Part shown: positions 1 to 8,117 of the stretch, piece after piece | Numbering within the stretch: the stretch's first letter is position 1 | Layout: each line of letters begins with the position of its first letter | Assembly (NCBI GenBank): GCA_024689285.1 | Contig: JAILDR010000007.1 | Span: forward strand, 1 to 64,000 | Origin: Bacteroidales bacterium | GTDB lineage: Bacteria; Bacteroidota; Bacteroidia; Bacteroidales; F082 | Reading direction: 5' to 3' | Length of the DNA: 64,000 nucleotides | Notes under the pieces: generated by a model | Seen by the model: only the letters and a program-made list of their open reading frames with translations | Database searches by the model: none | What the model was told of the DNA's origin: nothing | Translations under genes and position numbers: made by a program

Positions 1-120
1 GGGTTCCACATCGTGGAGTTCTGGAACAAATATCATCATGGACCAGCGGCGCCAGAGGAAGATGTAGGCAACTGGAGTGAGGATGATGAGATGTTTTTGT
101 TTATGAAGGTGATGCGATAG
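1..120 (+). CDS. C-terminal end of an unidentified protein (5' part outside window)
   Basis: Frame 1 is open from the first base to a TAG at 118-120 and encodes the last 39 residues of a protein, rich in Trp, Asp and Glu and ending MFLFMKVMR. An intrinsic terminator follows 17 bases later, which supports a genuine gene end. Too little is left to assign a family. Confidence 0.6.
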   Translation, partial: GFHIVEFWNKYHHGPAAPEEDVGNWSEDDEMFLFMKVMR

Positions 121-136
121 GATTTCAAAATAAGAA

Positions 137-173
137 ACACCGCCGCAAGGGTTTTGTGCCTTTGCGGCGGTTT
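137..173 (+). terminator. Intrinsic terminator after the truncated first gene
   Basis: Bases 139-150 (ACCGCCGCAAGG) pair with 159-171 to form a GC-rich stem of about 12 bp, followed by TTT. It lies just after the stop at 120. Confidence 0.7.
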
Positions 174-200
174 CGTGTTCTCGGATTACAGAAAAAAGCC

Positions 201-208
201 TACCTTTG
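201..208 (+). promoter_or_regulatory. Bacteroidetes -7 box (TACCTTTG)
   Basis: Exact match to TAnnTTTG, 26 bases before the ATG at 235. No clear -33 element was picked out. Confidence 0.55.
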
Positions 209-234
209 CAGTCTAACCTGTTATTACTACCATT

Positions 235-561
235 ATGGGCACTGCCATCGGTTTGTTGATTCCTTTGTTGGGCACCATGCTCGGTGCAGCCTTCGTCTTT
301 TTCATGAAGAAAGACATGTCACTGAAGTTGCAGAAATCGCTGTTGGGTTTCGCATCTGGCGTGATGATAGCCGCTTCTGTTTGGTCGTGTCTCACCCCTA
401 TCCTACCCTACATGCTCGCCTTCGCCGCTGGCGCCATGTGCTATGTAGTTGTTGAGGGAATGATTCCCGAGGCCTCATCAGGCGAGCATTCCAACCTCAG
501 CACCATTGGTTTTGCTGTGGGGTTTGGTTTGATGATGGTTTTGGATGTCGTAATGGGGTAA
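235..561 (+). pseudogene. ZIP-family metal transporter with internal deletion
   Basis: The 108-residue product joins two ends of a ZIP (ZupT/GufA-like) zinc transporter. Residues 1-53 look like the family's first two membrane helices (a Met-Ile-Ala-Ala-Ser-Val-Trp-Ser stretch). Residues 57-108 look like the last two helices (AFAAGAMCYVVVE, then IPEA and a closing hydrophobic helix). Family members are about 230-270 residues, and the middle, with the metal-binding His-Asn-x-Pro-Glu-Gly helix, is absent. The frame is kept, a promoter sits upstream, and there is no stop at the junction. It could be a transport-dead remnant or a small membrane protein kept for another role. Confidence 0.7.
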
Positions 562-620
562 TCACTTTTTCATTCCATTCCTAATTAGGCAACGGAGAGG
601 CTCCAATCATAATTATTTTG

Positions 621-628
621 TACTTTTG
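621..628 (+). promoter_or_regulatory. Bacteroidetes -7 box (TACTTTTG)
   Basis: Exact TAnnTTTG match 26 bases upstream of the ATG at 655. Confidence 0.6.
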
Positions 629-654
629 CCGCGAAATAAATAAAAACATATCCT

Positions 655-1590
655 ATGAACATTAAACTTATCGGAACCCTTATTGGTTTCTCAATCATTG
701 CCTGTCCACTTCTCTATATTTTTGTAGGTCCAGCACTGGATGCATCCCAGCTGGATGTGCTGAAACTTTTGGCCATTATCACCGGCTGCAGCGCTTTGTT
801 CTGCTTCATCGTGGGAGAAGCCACCAACAACAACAGCCAAATGGACAAACTCTGGAGTCTTCTGCCTATTGTCTACACTTGGATCATTGCCGCAAAAGGC
901 GGCATGAGCCCGCGACTTGTGGTAATGGCCTGTCTTGCTACCTTATGGGGCTTGCGCCTCACGTTCAACTTTGCACGCAAGGGAGCCTATAAACTCAAGT
1001 TTTGGAAGGGAGAGGAAGACTATCGCTGGAAGGTGCTTCGTGCCAAAAAAGAATTCCAGCCTCATTGGAAGTGGACGGTTTTCAACCTCTTCTTTATCTC
1101 CATTTATCAGAACGCCCTGGTGCTGATGACCACCTTCCCGGCTTTGGTGCTGATGAATGTCGATGTTCCTTTCGGCTGGATGGATGCTATTGCTGCCACG
1201 CTGATGCTCGGGTTCATCGTATACGAGATTATTGCTGATGAGCAACAATGGGCGTTCCAGACCCAAAAATGGAAGATGCTTCATGAAGGTAAAAAGCTGG
1301 AGGATTTACCATCGCCTTACAACAAAGGATTCAACACCAATGGTTTATGGGGCATTAGCCGACATCCCAATTATTTTGCCGAACAGTCCATTTGGTTTTG
1401 TTTCTACCTCTTCACCATCGGTGGAGGCATCGGTATCGTCAACTGGAGCATCATCGGGGCCTTACTCCTGATAGTTCTCTTTCTCGGCAGCAGTGCTTTC
1501 GCCGAAGAAATCAGTTCGTCGAAATATCCCGAATATGCCGACTACTGCAAGAAAGTCTCGAAGTTCTTTCCGGGCAAACGCTACTGTTGA
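655..1590 (+). CDS. DUF1295 / steroid 5-alpha-reductase-like membrane protein
   Basis: The 311-residue protein has several hydrophobic helices. Its C-terminal half carries the DUF1295 signature: GLWGISRHPNYFAEQ around residues 230-245, then a final helix and a Tyr/Lys-rich tail ending KFFPGKRYC. Members resemble isoprenylcysteine methyltransferase and steroid 5-alpha reductase folds. The natural substrate in Bacteroidales is unknown. The gene is monocistronic behind its own promoter and converges on the CrtI-like gene. Confidence 0.8.
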   Translation: MNIKLIGTLIGFSIIACPLLYIFVGPALDASQLDVLKLLAIITGCSALFCFIVGEATNNNSQMDKLWSLLPIVYTWIIAAKGGMSPRLVVMACLATLWGLRLTFNFARKGAYKLKFWKGEEDYRWKVLRAKKEFQPHWKWTVFNLFFISIYQNALVLMTTFPALVLMNVDVPFGWMDAIAATLMLGFIVYEIIADEQQWAFQTQKWKMLHEGKKLEDLPSPYNKGFNTNGLWGISRHPNYFAEQSIWFCFYLFTIGGGIGIVNWSIIGALLLIVLFLGSSAFAEEISSSKYPEYADYCKKVSKFFPGKRYC

Positions 1591-1614
1591 AACCGTACTT
1601 TTTCCATAAGCCCT

Positions 1615-3090
1615 TCATTGTCGCAAAAACTCCACGCCGAAGTCCTTGCAAACAGTTTGTGCGGCAGTGCGTCCACTTTGGGCCGCTGGAGGAAGGCCTC
1701 CTGAATAAGCCGTACGTTGACCCGTGAAATACAAGCCTTTACGATAGCGGACGGGAGCATGGTATAAAGGGCTGAAAGGTGGCCAGTCTGTCATGTAACT
1801 TCCTTCGAACGTGCCACAGTAACGCTCGTAGGTAAGGGGTGTGGCCATATCCGTCACTACCACCGCATCTCTGATTTCAGGGATCATTTCTCCCATCACT
1901 TTCAGGAAGTCTCGCATCACCTCGGCTTTCTTGGCTTCGTAACTGCCTTCTTCCTTTGCTGCTTTCCAATAGGCGTAGGTTGGGCCGTGAAGCAGACAAG
2001 TAATGACGGTGCATCCCTTAGGGGCATACCCTTCCTCAGTAGCATAGTTGTTCACAACGACCGTTTCGAAAGTGCGTCCGGCAGCTTCCAACGGACGGGG
2101 CAACACGATTTGCATCGATCGGGGCCAGGATGACAGGTCGGCCTTAAGCCCGATGCCAAGGAACATACATTGGGTGGTTCTGAGGCCGACACGCATCTTC
2201 TTTGCCCACCTATCCTGAAGCGGTGTGCCAAAGAGTGTATCAATGGCACTTCGGGCATCGGCTGAAACAACCACAGCATTAGCCGTAAGCACTTCATCCT
2301 TAATGCGAACCGACCAGTCTTCTCCCTTTGAGAAAACCTCTTCAACCATAGCATGGTATCTGATTTCTCCTCCAAGGGCCAAAAATGTATCGGCCATATT
2401 CTGAGCCATACGCAGGGAGCCGCCTTTCGGATAGCCGCTGTCGCCCACATGGAAAGTGCCAAGGGTATAAACGAAAGAAAGTGCATTGATGTCGGGTTCA
2501 ACAACAGCAGCCAGCAATGCCCTTATCCGTTTGTTTTTGAATCTTTTGGCGTAGCTTCTTGCCGATTGCGCCATCAAAAACGGGGTGACGATGACCGCTG
2601 GCAGCATTTTGACATACTCCATGAGGGAAAACGGCTTAGGACTTCTGACCTTAAGTCCTCTCAAGTCGCTGATGGGCTGGTGGAAATGATTGAAACAGGC
2701 CAAGTGGAAACGCAGGCTCCAAAGTGCGATTCTATCCCTGAGTCCTTTGATTTCAAGCCCATGCAAATCCCTGAACAGCGGCATTGTACCTTCGCAATCC
2801 ACCAAGGTGTAGATGGGGTCCTTGAAAAAGACGGTGTTGTTCTCCTGAAGGGCACCCGTCTCCTTCCATACCTGATGCAGGGGTATCTCCTCTTTAGCAC
2901 CAATAAGCCAATGAATGCCACCTTCAAAGGTGTAGCCTTTCCGCTTCCAACTGGTGGACACGCCTCCCGGGCCGCCCGCCATTTCCAAAATGACGGTCTG
3001 GATACCAGAGCGTTGCAGATACACGGCAGCGGTCAGCCCTGAAATGCCGGCACCAATCACAATTGCTTTATTACATTTGTTGCTAATCAA
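1615..3090 (-). CDS. Phytoene-desaturase-like FAD oxidoreductase (CrtI family)
   Basis: The 491-residue protein begins with a Rossmann FAD site, GAGISG at residues 13-18, followed by the GGPGG loop typical of amine-oxidase/CrtI enzymes. A C-terminal segment (YFTGQRTAYSGGLPPAAQSG) completes the dinucleotide fold. Length fits CrtI and retinol-saturase-like proteins. It follows the patatin gene by 23 bases and is probably co-transcribed, which suggests a lipid substrate. No other carotenoid genes are nearby, so carotenoid synthesis is not supported. Confidence 0.8.
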   Translation of the reverse strand: MISNKCNKAIVIGAGISGLTAAVYLQRSGIQTVILEMAGGPGGVSTSWKRKGYTFEGGIHWLIGAKEEIPLHQVWKETGALQENNTVFFKDPIYTLVDCEGTMPLFRDLHGLEIKGLRDRIALWSLRFHLACFNHFHQPISDLRGLKVRSPKPFSLMEYVKMLPAVIVTPFLMAQSARSYAKRFKNKRIRALLAAVVEPDINALSFVYTLGTFHVGDSGYPKGGSLRMAQNMADTFLALGGEIRYHAMVEEVFSKGEDWSVRIKDEVLTANAVVVSADARSAIDTLFGTPLQDRWAKKMRVGLRTTQCMFLGIGLKADLSSWPRSMQIVLPRPLEAAGRTFETVVVNNYATEEGYAPKGCTVITCLLHGPTYAYWKAAKEEGSYEAKKAEVMRDFLKVMGEMIPEIRDAVVVTDMATPLTYERYCGTFEGSYMTDWPPFSPLYHAPVRYRKGLYFTGQRTAYSGGLPPAAQSGRTAAQTVCKDFGVEFLRQ

Positions 3091-3113
3091 TGGCGAAAGT
3101 CTTCTTGGAATGG

Positions 3114-3965
3114 TCAGGTTTGTTGTGAAATAAGATTCCTAATACTGTCCTTCACTCTTTTTTTCTTGGAGAAGCTGATGGATTCTTTAGGCATAACACG
3201 CTGGTAGCCTTTCGCTTCCAAGACTTTTACGGTGCTTTCATAGCCACGGAAAAACAGACTTTCAATCTTCGACATATCGTATGCCATACAACCGCAAGTG
3301 TCAAGCTCAACGAAGAGGTCAGCCTGGGCTGTGTCGGCAGCCACGTTTGTTGTCATCATCATCATAAACGAACGATAAGCCACCGACATGAGAGTGTTCT
3401 TGTATTTGTCTTCTTCCAAATGGTTGAGGTTGAGCGCAATGACCTTTTCGCATTTTTGCCTGATGGCAGACACGGGAAGGTTTTGGAATGCTCCGCCGTC
3501 GATGTAGTGGACGCCGTTGATGCATATCGGCTGGAAGATGACCGGGATGGAGCATGAGGCCACCACACGGGGAGCGATTTCTCCTTTGGTGAATATTTTG
3601 GGCACACCATGTTCGATGTCGGATGCAACGATATAGGTCGGTATGGGCAACTCTTCCATGCGGCTGTAGGGCAATTTCTTCCGAATCAGTTCCAACAATG
3701 GACGCGAATCAAACAAGCCTCCCTTAGGCACATGCGGTGTGACGATATCCTTGAAAAAGTTCAATCCCTGAAAGGTTTCGACCATTTGTTTCGGGGTGAA
3801 ACCCGAGGCGTAGAGCACCGCTACGAGCGCACCCGCGCTGGTACCCGACACTACCTCGGGCTGTATACCGTACTCTTTCATCGCCTGAAGCGCGCCACAA
3901 TGGGCTGCAGCTTTGGCTCCCCCGCCGCTGAAAGCGACACCCAACTGATATTTCTTCTTTGCCAT
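3114..3965 (-). CDS. Patatin-like phospholipase
   Basis: The 283-residue protein has the glycine-rich oxyanion loop SGGGAKAAA (residues 13-21), the nucleophile elbow GTSAG (41-45, Ser43) and the catalytic Asp in DGG (156-158), in family order and spacing. It should hydrolyse acyl esters of lipids. There is no signal peptide, so it is probably cytosolic or peripheral. It is the first gene of a two-gene unit with the FAD oxidoreductase. Confidence 0.9.
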   Translation of the reverse strand: MAKKKYQLGVAFSGGGAKAAAHCGALQAMKEYGIQPEVVSGTSAGALVAVLYASGFTPKQMVETFQGLNFFKDIVTPHVPKGGLFDSRPLLELIRKKLPYSRMEELPIPTYIVASDIEHGVPKIFTKGEIAPRVVASCSIPVIFQPICINGVHYIDGGAFQNLPVSAIRQKCEKVIALNLNHLEEDKYKNTLMSVAYRSFMMMMTTNVAADTAQADLFVELDTCGCMAYDMSKIESLFFRGYESTVKVLEAKGYQRVMPKESISFSKKKRVKDSIRNLISQQT

Positions 3966-4026
3966 CGACTTAGTCTGGCTATTATCGTAGCCAAAAATCT
4001 AATTATTTGTTGTTAACAATAACGTT

Positions 4027-4914
4027 CTAATCATTCTCCTCCAGCCAATTTTCCAGAATTTCACAGTACTTGTCGGTCTGTTCAACGAAGCAGGTGTGGC
4101 GTGCGCCCTTGAAGACCTCCCAGTGGCTGTTGGGGATGTTCTCGAAGAGCGAAGCGGCCACCACCGGGGTGCAGATGTCGCGCGTACCGCTGCATATCAG
4201 GCAGGGTTGCTTGATTTGGTTGAGGCGGTCGGTGTATTCGAAGTCGGCCAAATCGCCCAAGGGCTGGTATTCGTTGGGTCCCCAGCCGTAGAGGTAAGCC
4301 TCGTTGCCGGCACGTTTGGGACGGCGGAGGCATTCGGGCGAGTTTTCGTCGATGCTGATGACGTAACGCTCATAATAATGGTCGTTGGCGCGCAAATAGT
4401 CGGGGTCGTCCCACTTTCCGGTGGATTCGGCGCAACGGATGGCATCCTGGTCTTCTTCCAACATGTATTTAATAAGACGGTGCTGCTCGCTGGCCCAGAG
4501 TGAACTGGAGGCGTGGCCCGAAGAGAGAATCACCGATTTTATGCCCTTCGGCTGACAGTCGATGATATAGGCGATGGCCTGCATAGCACCCCACGACTGT
4601 CCGAGAAGATGGATTTGGTCGAGGTGCAGATGCTCGCGCAGGGCAATGAGCTCGTTGATCCAGGTTTCTTGAGTCCACAGCTCCGGGTGGCCGTCAAGAT
4701 AGGAGTTCCCACAGCCAATTTGGTCGTACGAAATCACCTGACGGCCCGTGTCGGCAATGCGGTCGAGCACCTCGAAATAGTTGTGCGTGCTGCCCGGTCC
4801 GCCGTGCAGCAGCAGTAATGCGGGTTTGTCTGAAGGCTCACCGACAATGCGGTAGTAGGTCAGATAGCCCAAATAGGGCATGTATCCTTCGTTGATGATG
4901 GTATGCTGTTTCAT
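4027..4914 (-). CDS. Alpha/beta hydrolase, proline iminopeptidase-like
   Basis: Starting at ATG 4914, the 295-residue protein opens with MKQHTIINEG; an upstream in-frame extension reads through the preceding gene's end and is unlikely. It has HGGPGST (37-43, oxyanion loop of proline iminopeptidases) and GQSWGA (105-110, Ser107), with Asp and His near the C-terminus in TRDICTP and ARHTCF. The likely reaction is release of N-terminal proline or a related amide/ester cleavage. It begins 22 bases after the lipoprotein stop, so the two genes probably form a unit. Confidence 0.88.
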   Translation of the reverse strand: MKQHTIINEGYMPYLGYLTYYRIVGEPSDKPALLLLHGGPGSTHNYFEVLDRIADTGRQVISYDQIGCGNSYLDGHPELWTQETWINELIALREHLHLDQIHLLGQSWGAMQAIAYIIDCQPKGIKSVILSSGHASSSLWASEQHRLIKYMLEEDQDAIRCAESTGKWDDPDYLRANDHYYERYVISIDENSPECLRRPKRAGNEAYLYGWGPNEYQPLGDLADFEYTDRLNQIKQPCLICSGTRDICTPVVAASLFENIPNSHWEVFKGARHTCFVEQTDKYCEILENWLEEND

Positions 4915-4936
4915 TGTGAGATAACAATGACGTGTT

Positions 4937-5767
4937 TTAGCGTTCTTCCCATCTGAAGGTGAAGTGGGTCGTTTCGTTGGTGAATTCGTTCGTTTCACCG
5001 CAAGTGGCGAGACGGTCTTGGTCAACAGTATAGGCATAACTCACCACCCTGACAATCGGATCCAGACCGGGGACATTGGTGGTAAGGGTTTTCTTGGAAG
5101 GCATGTGGGCCGGGAGTTTTCCGAAGCAGCCCTGTGCACAAAGCTCAGGAAAATAAACGTTATAACCCATTCTGTCAAACAAAGCTTGCGCAGGAGCGTC
5201 AGAGGTCTCAAAATCGACCACCACAGCACCGCCAGCTATGTCTATTCCAACAATCTCGTCGCCATTCCAAACAATCTTCTGCACGGATTGTTCTTTGCCC
5301 GACCGCGTCTCTGATTGCAAGGTTTCGCTCTCCAGACGGCCTTCGCTGCTATAGGTGTAGTCACGTTGAGAGAAAATAGTTGTGCTGTCGTTCGCGACAT
5401 TTGTCGTTTCTATATGGGTGATACGTCCTTCGCTGTCGAGGAGGCAAAAGCTGGTCACGGATCTTTCAGACTCAGTGCCTTCAATATCGATACGTCCTTG
5501 GCTATAGGTGAAATGGTAATCATTGATGACATAGTTGTCATCGTCAACAACGGCTCTGGTTCTCACGATGCGGTATTGGGCATCATACTCATAGGAGCAC
5601 GTGACGTTGTTGTAAAACGGCATATCGGTGGCGTTCATGCCCGTCAGCACGGTTTGTTTTTCAGGTTCGGGTTGGGGCTCAGGTTGGGGTTCAGGTTTTT
5701 TGCACGAAGAAACAGTTAGGCCGCATAGCAGGATGGCGGCAAACATCCAATTGAAAGTGCTTTTCAT
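4937..5767 (-). CDS. Lipoprotein, DUF4595-like
   Basis: The start at ATG 5767 gives a 276-residue protein with a clean lipoprotein signal: MKSTFNW, a hydrophobic stretch and a lipobox-like TVSSC. A repeated Pro-Glu-Pro-Gln linker follows. The body has repeated Y-x-Y, D-x-x-G-R and T-Y-S-x-x-G-R-L strands, as in RHS-like or DUF4595 surface lipoproteins of Bacteroidales. Function unknown; probably envelope-anchored. Confidence 0.75.
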   Translation of the reverse strand: MKSTFNWMFAAILLCGLTVSSCKKPEPQPEPQPEPEKQTVLTGMNATDMPFYNNVTCSYEYDAQYRIVRTRAVVDDDNYVINDYHFTYSQGRIDIEGTESERSVTSFCLLDSEGRITHIETTNVANDSTTIFSQRDYTYSSEGRLESETLQSETRSGKEQSVQKIVWNGDEIVGIDIAGGAVVVDFETSDAPAQALFDRMGYNVYFPELCAQGCFGKLPAHMPSKKTLTTNVPGLDPIVRVVSYAYTVDQDRLATCGETNEFTNETTHFTFRWEER

Positions 5768-5810
5768 TTGATTTATGAATTTGATTGTGATGATTTTCTT
5801 TAGCAGGGCG

Positions 5811-5818
5811 CAAAAATA
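5811..5818 (-). promoter_or_regulatory. Bacteroidetes -7 box (TATTTTTG)
   Basis: Minus-strand TAnnTTTG match 44 bases before ATG 5767. It supports that start for the lipoprotein gene. Confidence 0.6.
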
Positions 5819-5937
5819 CAAAATCTTTCCCACGCCACAACGATTTTAATGTAACATTTCCATCACATCGCCTATCAAAGAAACCATAACACATGGTTAC
5901 CATGAAGCCCAGGAACGTTTTTGTTCTGTGCCCTCTA

Positions 5938-6756
5938 CTATTTCCTATTTATTCCATAAACCGCCGAACGAAGCATAGCGGTAAAGTCGGCTTCCGGGAC
6001 ACTCGTCTGCTGTCCAATACTGATTACCTCGCCGATGCCAACCCCCACCCTCTTACCTTTCTTGTTGAGAATCTCGCGGGGCAGCCTCAGGGTGCGCAGC
6101 TTCCAATTGACCAGCCCAAGGAAATAAAACCAGTCGGAATTGCGGTCGAAGAACCGCACGGGAACCACCGGCACCTTCATCTTACGGATGAACCGGATGG
6201 CCGACTGCTGCCACTCGCGGTCTTCCACACAGCGGTCCCTAATGCTGACGTTCGACACAGCTCCCGCAGGAAAGAGCCCAAGCGGGTGTCCGTCCTTGAT
6301 ATGCCCGATGGCTTTTCTCAATCCGTTGACACTCTCTTTGGACACCCCCTTGCTGTCGTTGGTCTTGGGTACCACCCCTATGAAGTTACAGTCGATGGTC
6401 TTCACCATAGAAAGCAGCTTGTTGGCCATCACCTTGTAATCCTCGCGGAAATGCCCCATCAGGTCGACGAGAATCAGCCCGTCGAGTCCCCCGTAAGGAT
6501 GGTTGCTGACGGTGATGAAAGGGCCGTCGGCAACCGATTGCAGATGCTCCATTCCCTGCACCTCATAGCTCAAACCGAGGTCGCTCAAAAACGCGCTGAC
6601 AAACTCAGGGCCACTAAGATCCTCATGCCGCCCGTAGCGCTCAGCCAACTGATCGATGCCGGTTATCCGCAACGCAACACGTGCCAATCCGTTGCCCAGC
6701 CAGCCTTTGAACACAGAAGAGAGACCTTCGATATCTTCCATAGTAATCAGAGCCAT
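5938..6756 (-). CDS. PlsC-like lysophospholipid acyltransferase
   Basis: The 272-residue protein has the acyltransferase motif I NHPYGGLD (N85, H86, D92) and a motif III-like FPAGAVS (162-168). It resembles the ornithine-lipid or hemolysin-like acyltransferases of Bacteroidetes. It is the last gene of an operon with a CDP-alcohol phosphatidyltransferase and a GtrA-like protein, so a membrane lipid product is likely. The acceptor cannot be read from sequence. Confidence 0.85.
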   Translation of the reverse strand: MALITMEDIEGLSSVFKGWLGNGLARVALRITGIDQLAERYGRHEDLSGPEFVSAFLSDLGLSYEVQGMEHLQSVADGPFITVSNHPYGGLDGLILVDLMGHFREDYKVMANKLLSMVKTIDCNFIGVVPKTNDSKGVSKESVNGLRKAIGHIKDGHPLGLFPAGAVSNVSIRDRCVEDREWQQSAIRFIRKMKVPVVPVRFFDRNSDWFYFLGLVNWKLRTLRLPREILNKKGKRVGVGIGEVISIGQQTSVPEADFTAMLRSAVYGINRK

Positions 6757-6765
6757 TGTTACACC

Positions 6766-7191
6766 TTATTTTTTCTTGAAAACTACCAGTTCGTCCATCG
6801 CGATATTAAACCCTCCCGAGACAAAAAGCGCCAGCAGGTTGCATATCACCACATCCCATTTCGTCAATGCCTGAATCAGTAGAAGCGCACCCATCTTGAT
6901 GAAAAAACCGCCCGTGCAAGAAACATTGTAGGCTGCGTAATGCTTGGCAAACGACTTCCTCGTATCATGTTCGATTCGGTAGTGCCAGATCAAATAATAG
7001 GAGACCAGAAAATTCGCAAAGACCGCAAACTCGAAGGAGATGACGGGCGAGATGATGACTTTGCCGAAATACCTATGGAACACGAAATGCGAGAACAGCC
7101 AAAGAACCAACGTGTCGACAAGCGTGCCAATCAGATTGCCTGCGACGAACTTGGGAAAGCGAATCAGCACCAATTCCTTGACCTTATTCAT
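6766..7191 (-). CDS. GtrA-family membrane protein
   Basis: The 141-residue protein has four hydrophobic segments and the GtrA pattern: an N-terminal F-x-x-x-G-x-x-x-T-x-x-D and a C-terminal SGGFNIAMDELVVFK. GtrA proteins act with undecaprenyl-linked sugar transfer or related lipid handling. Its start overlaps the stop of the phosphatidyltransferase gene by 4 bases (coupling). Confidence 0.85.
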   Translation of the reverse strand: MNKVKELVLIRFPKFVAGNLIGTLVDTLVLWLFSHFVFHRYFGKVIISPVISFEFAVFANFLVSYYLIWHYRIEHDTRKSFAKHYAAYNVSCTGGFFIKMGALLLIQALTKWDVVICNLLALFVSGGFNIAMDELVVFKKK

Positions 7192-7898
7192 TCCTTGTGT
7201 TTCGGGTCAATTTTTGCATAATAGCGGGTGTCCTGCACTATGGTCACGACATAAATCGCCACCAAAACAACAAGAACGAAAATGCCTAACAAATCGAGGG
7301 CATGCAGCTCAATGGCAGCAGGCAGACACGACAGCTGCAGTGTCCATGTTTTCAAGGGTTTCACAAACACCAGCACGGCATTGGCGATGATGCAGAGCAG
7401 TCGGAATTCGGTAGGTCCCAGCTTGACATAGGTCAGACGGAACTCCCCTTTGAGATGCGCGTTCATCGACACATTGAGGGTCAGCATCAGATAGATGGCC
7501 AGCAGGATGCACGACAGGTCGAAGCGCAGGAAAGGCGACAGGCCTACGCCCATAAACATGAAGGTCTCGTTGATGGCATCCATCGTATGGTCGATGTAAA
7601 AGCCATAGATGGGACGTTGATGCCTTCTGTATCTGGCAAGCGTGCCGTCGAGCGAGTCGCCGTACCAGTTGATGACAAAACCCAAGGAGGCTATCCACAG
7701 GAAATTCACATTATAATTCGACAGGATGTAGCCTGCCGCAATCATCAGGGCACCGAAAAAACCGGCGAACGTCATCATGTCGGAATCGACCCATTTCGGC
7801 TGCCGTTCTGCAAGCCATACGAGGGCTTTCTTTTCCAATCCATTCAAAACCGAAGTCTGTATTCTCACCGATTGTTTGGTTGACGATGCCTTTTCCAT
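7188..7898 (-). CDS. CDP-alcohol phosphatidyltransferase
   Basis: The 236-residue integral membrane protein carries the full catalytic signature D81-x2-D84-G85-x2-A88-R89-x9-G99-x3-D103-x3-D107. Such enzymes transfer a phosphatidyl group from CDP-diacylglycerol to an alcohol (inositol phosphate, glycerol phosphate, serine). The acceptor is not evident. It is first in the three-gene lipid operon behind the promoter at 7947-7954. Confidence 0.88.
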   Translation of the reverse strand: MEKASSTKQSVRIQTSVLNGLEKKALVWLAERQPKWVDSDMMTFAGFFGALMIAAGYILSNYNVNFLWIASLGFVINWYGDSLDGTLARYRRHQRPIYGFYIDHTMDAINETFMFMGVGLSPFLRFDLSCILLAIYLMLTLNVSMNAHLKGEFRLTYVKLGPTEFRLLCIIANAVLVFVKPLKTWTLQLSCLPAAIELHALDLLGIFVLVVLVAIYVVTIVQDTRYYAKIDPKHKE

Positions 7899-7946
7899 TG
7901 TATTACTTAATAAGTCGTGCTACTTTATTGTCTCTATTTTGTGTCG

Positions 7947-7954
7947 CGAAAGTA
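7947..7954 (-). promoter_or_regulatory. Promoter -7 box, TACTTTCG variant
   Basis: Minus-strand TACTTTCG differs from TAnnTTTG at one base and lies 49 bases before the phosphatidyltransferase ATG. Confidence 0.45.
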
Positions 7955-8045
7955 CAATTATTTTGGATTTATAGGATAAAAATTCAATCACACGATTATT
8001 GTAATCTCTGAATGCAGCTAAGAGTTGAATCAATGCACCGCCTAA

Positions 8046-8091
8046 CAAAACAAGGCACGGGGCTTAGGTTGGTTTCCAAAGCCCCTTGCTG
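8046..8091 (-). terminator. Intrinsic terminator of the GAPDH gene
   Basis: Bases 8055-8065 pair with 8079-8089 (one mismatch) around a 13-base loop. On the minus strand the stem is followed by a T-rich run. It lies 27 bases past the GAPDH stop. Confidence 0.65.
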
Positions 8092-8117
8092 TTTTACGAT
8101 AATTCTCGTCAGAGAAA

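Noticed and set aside
5893..6882. 329-codon plus-strand frame
   Set aside because: Antisense to the acyltransferase, which carries clear catalytic motifs on the minus strand.
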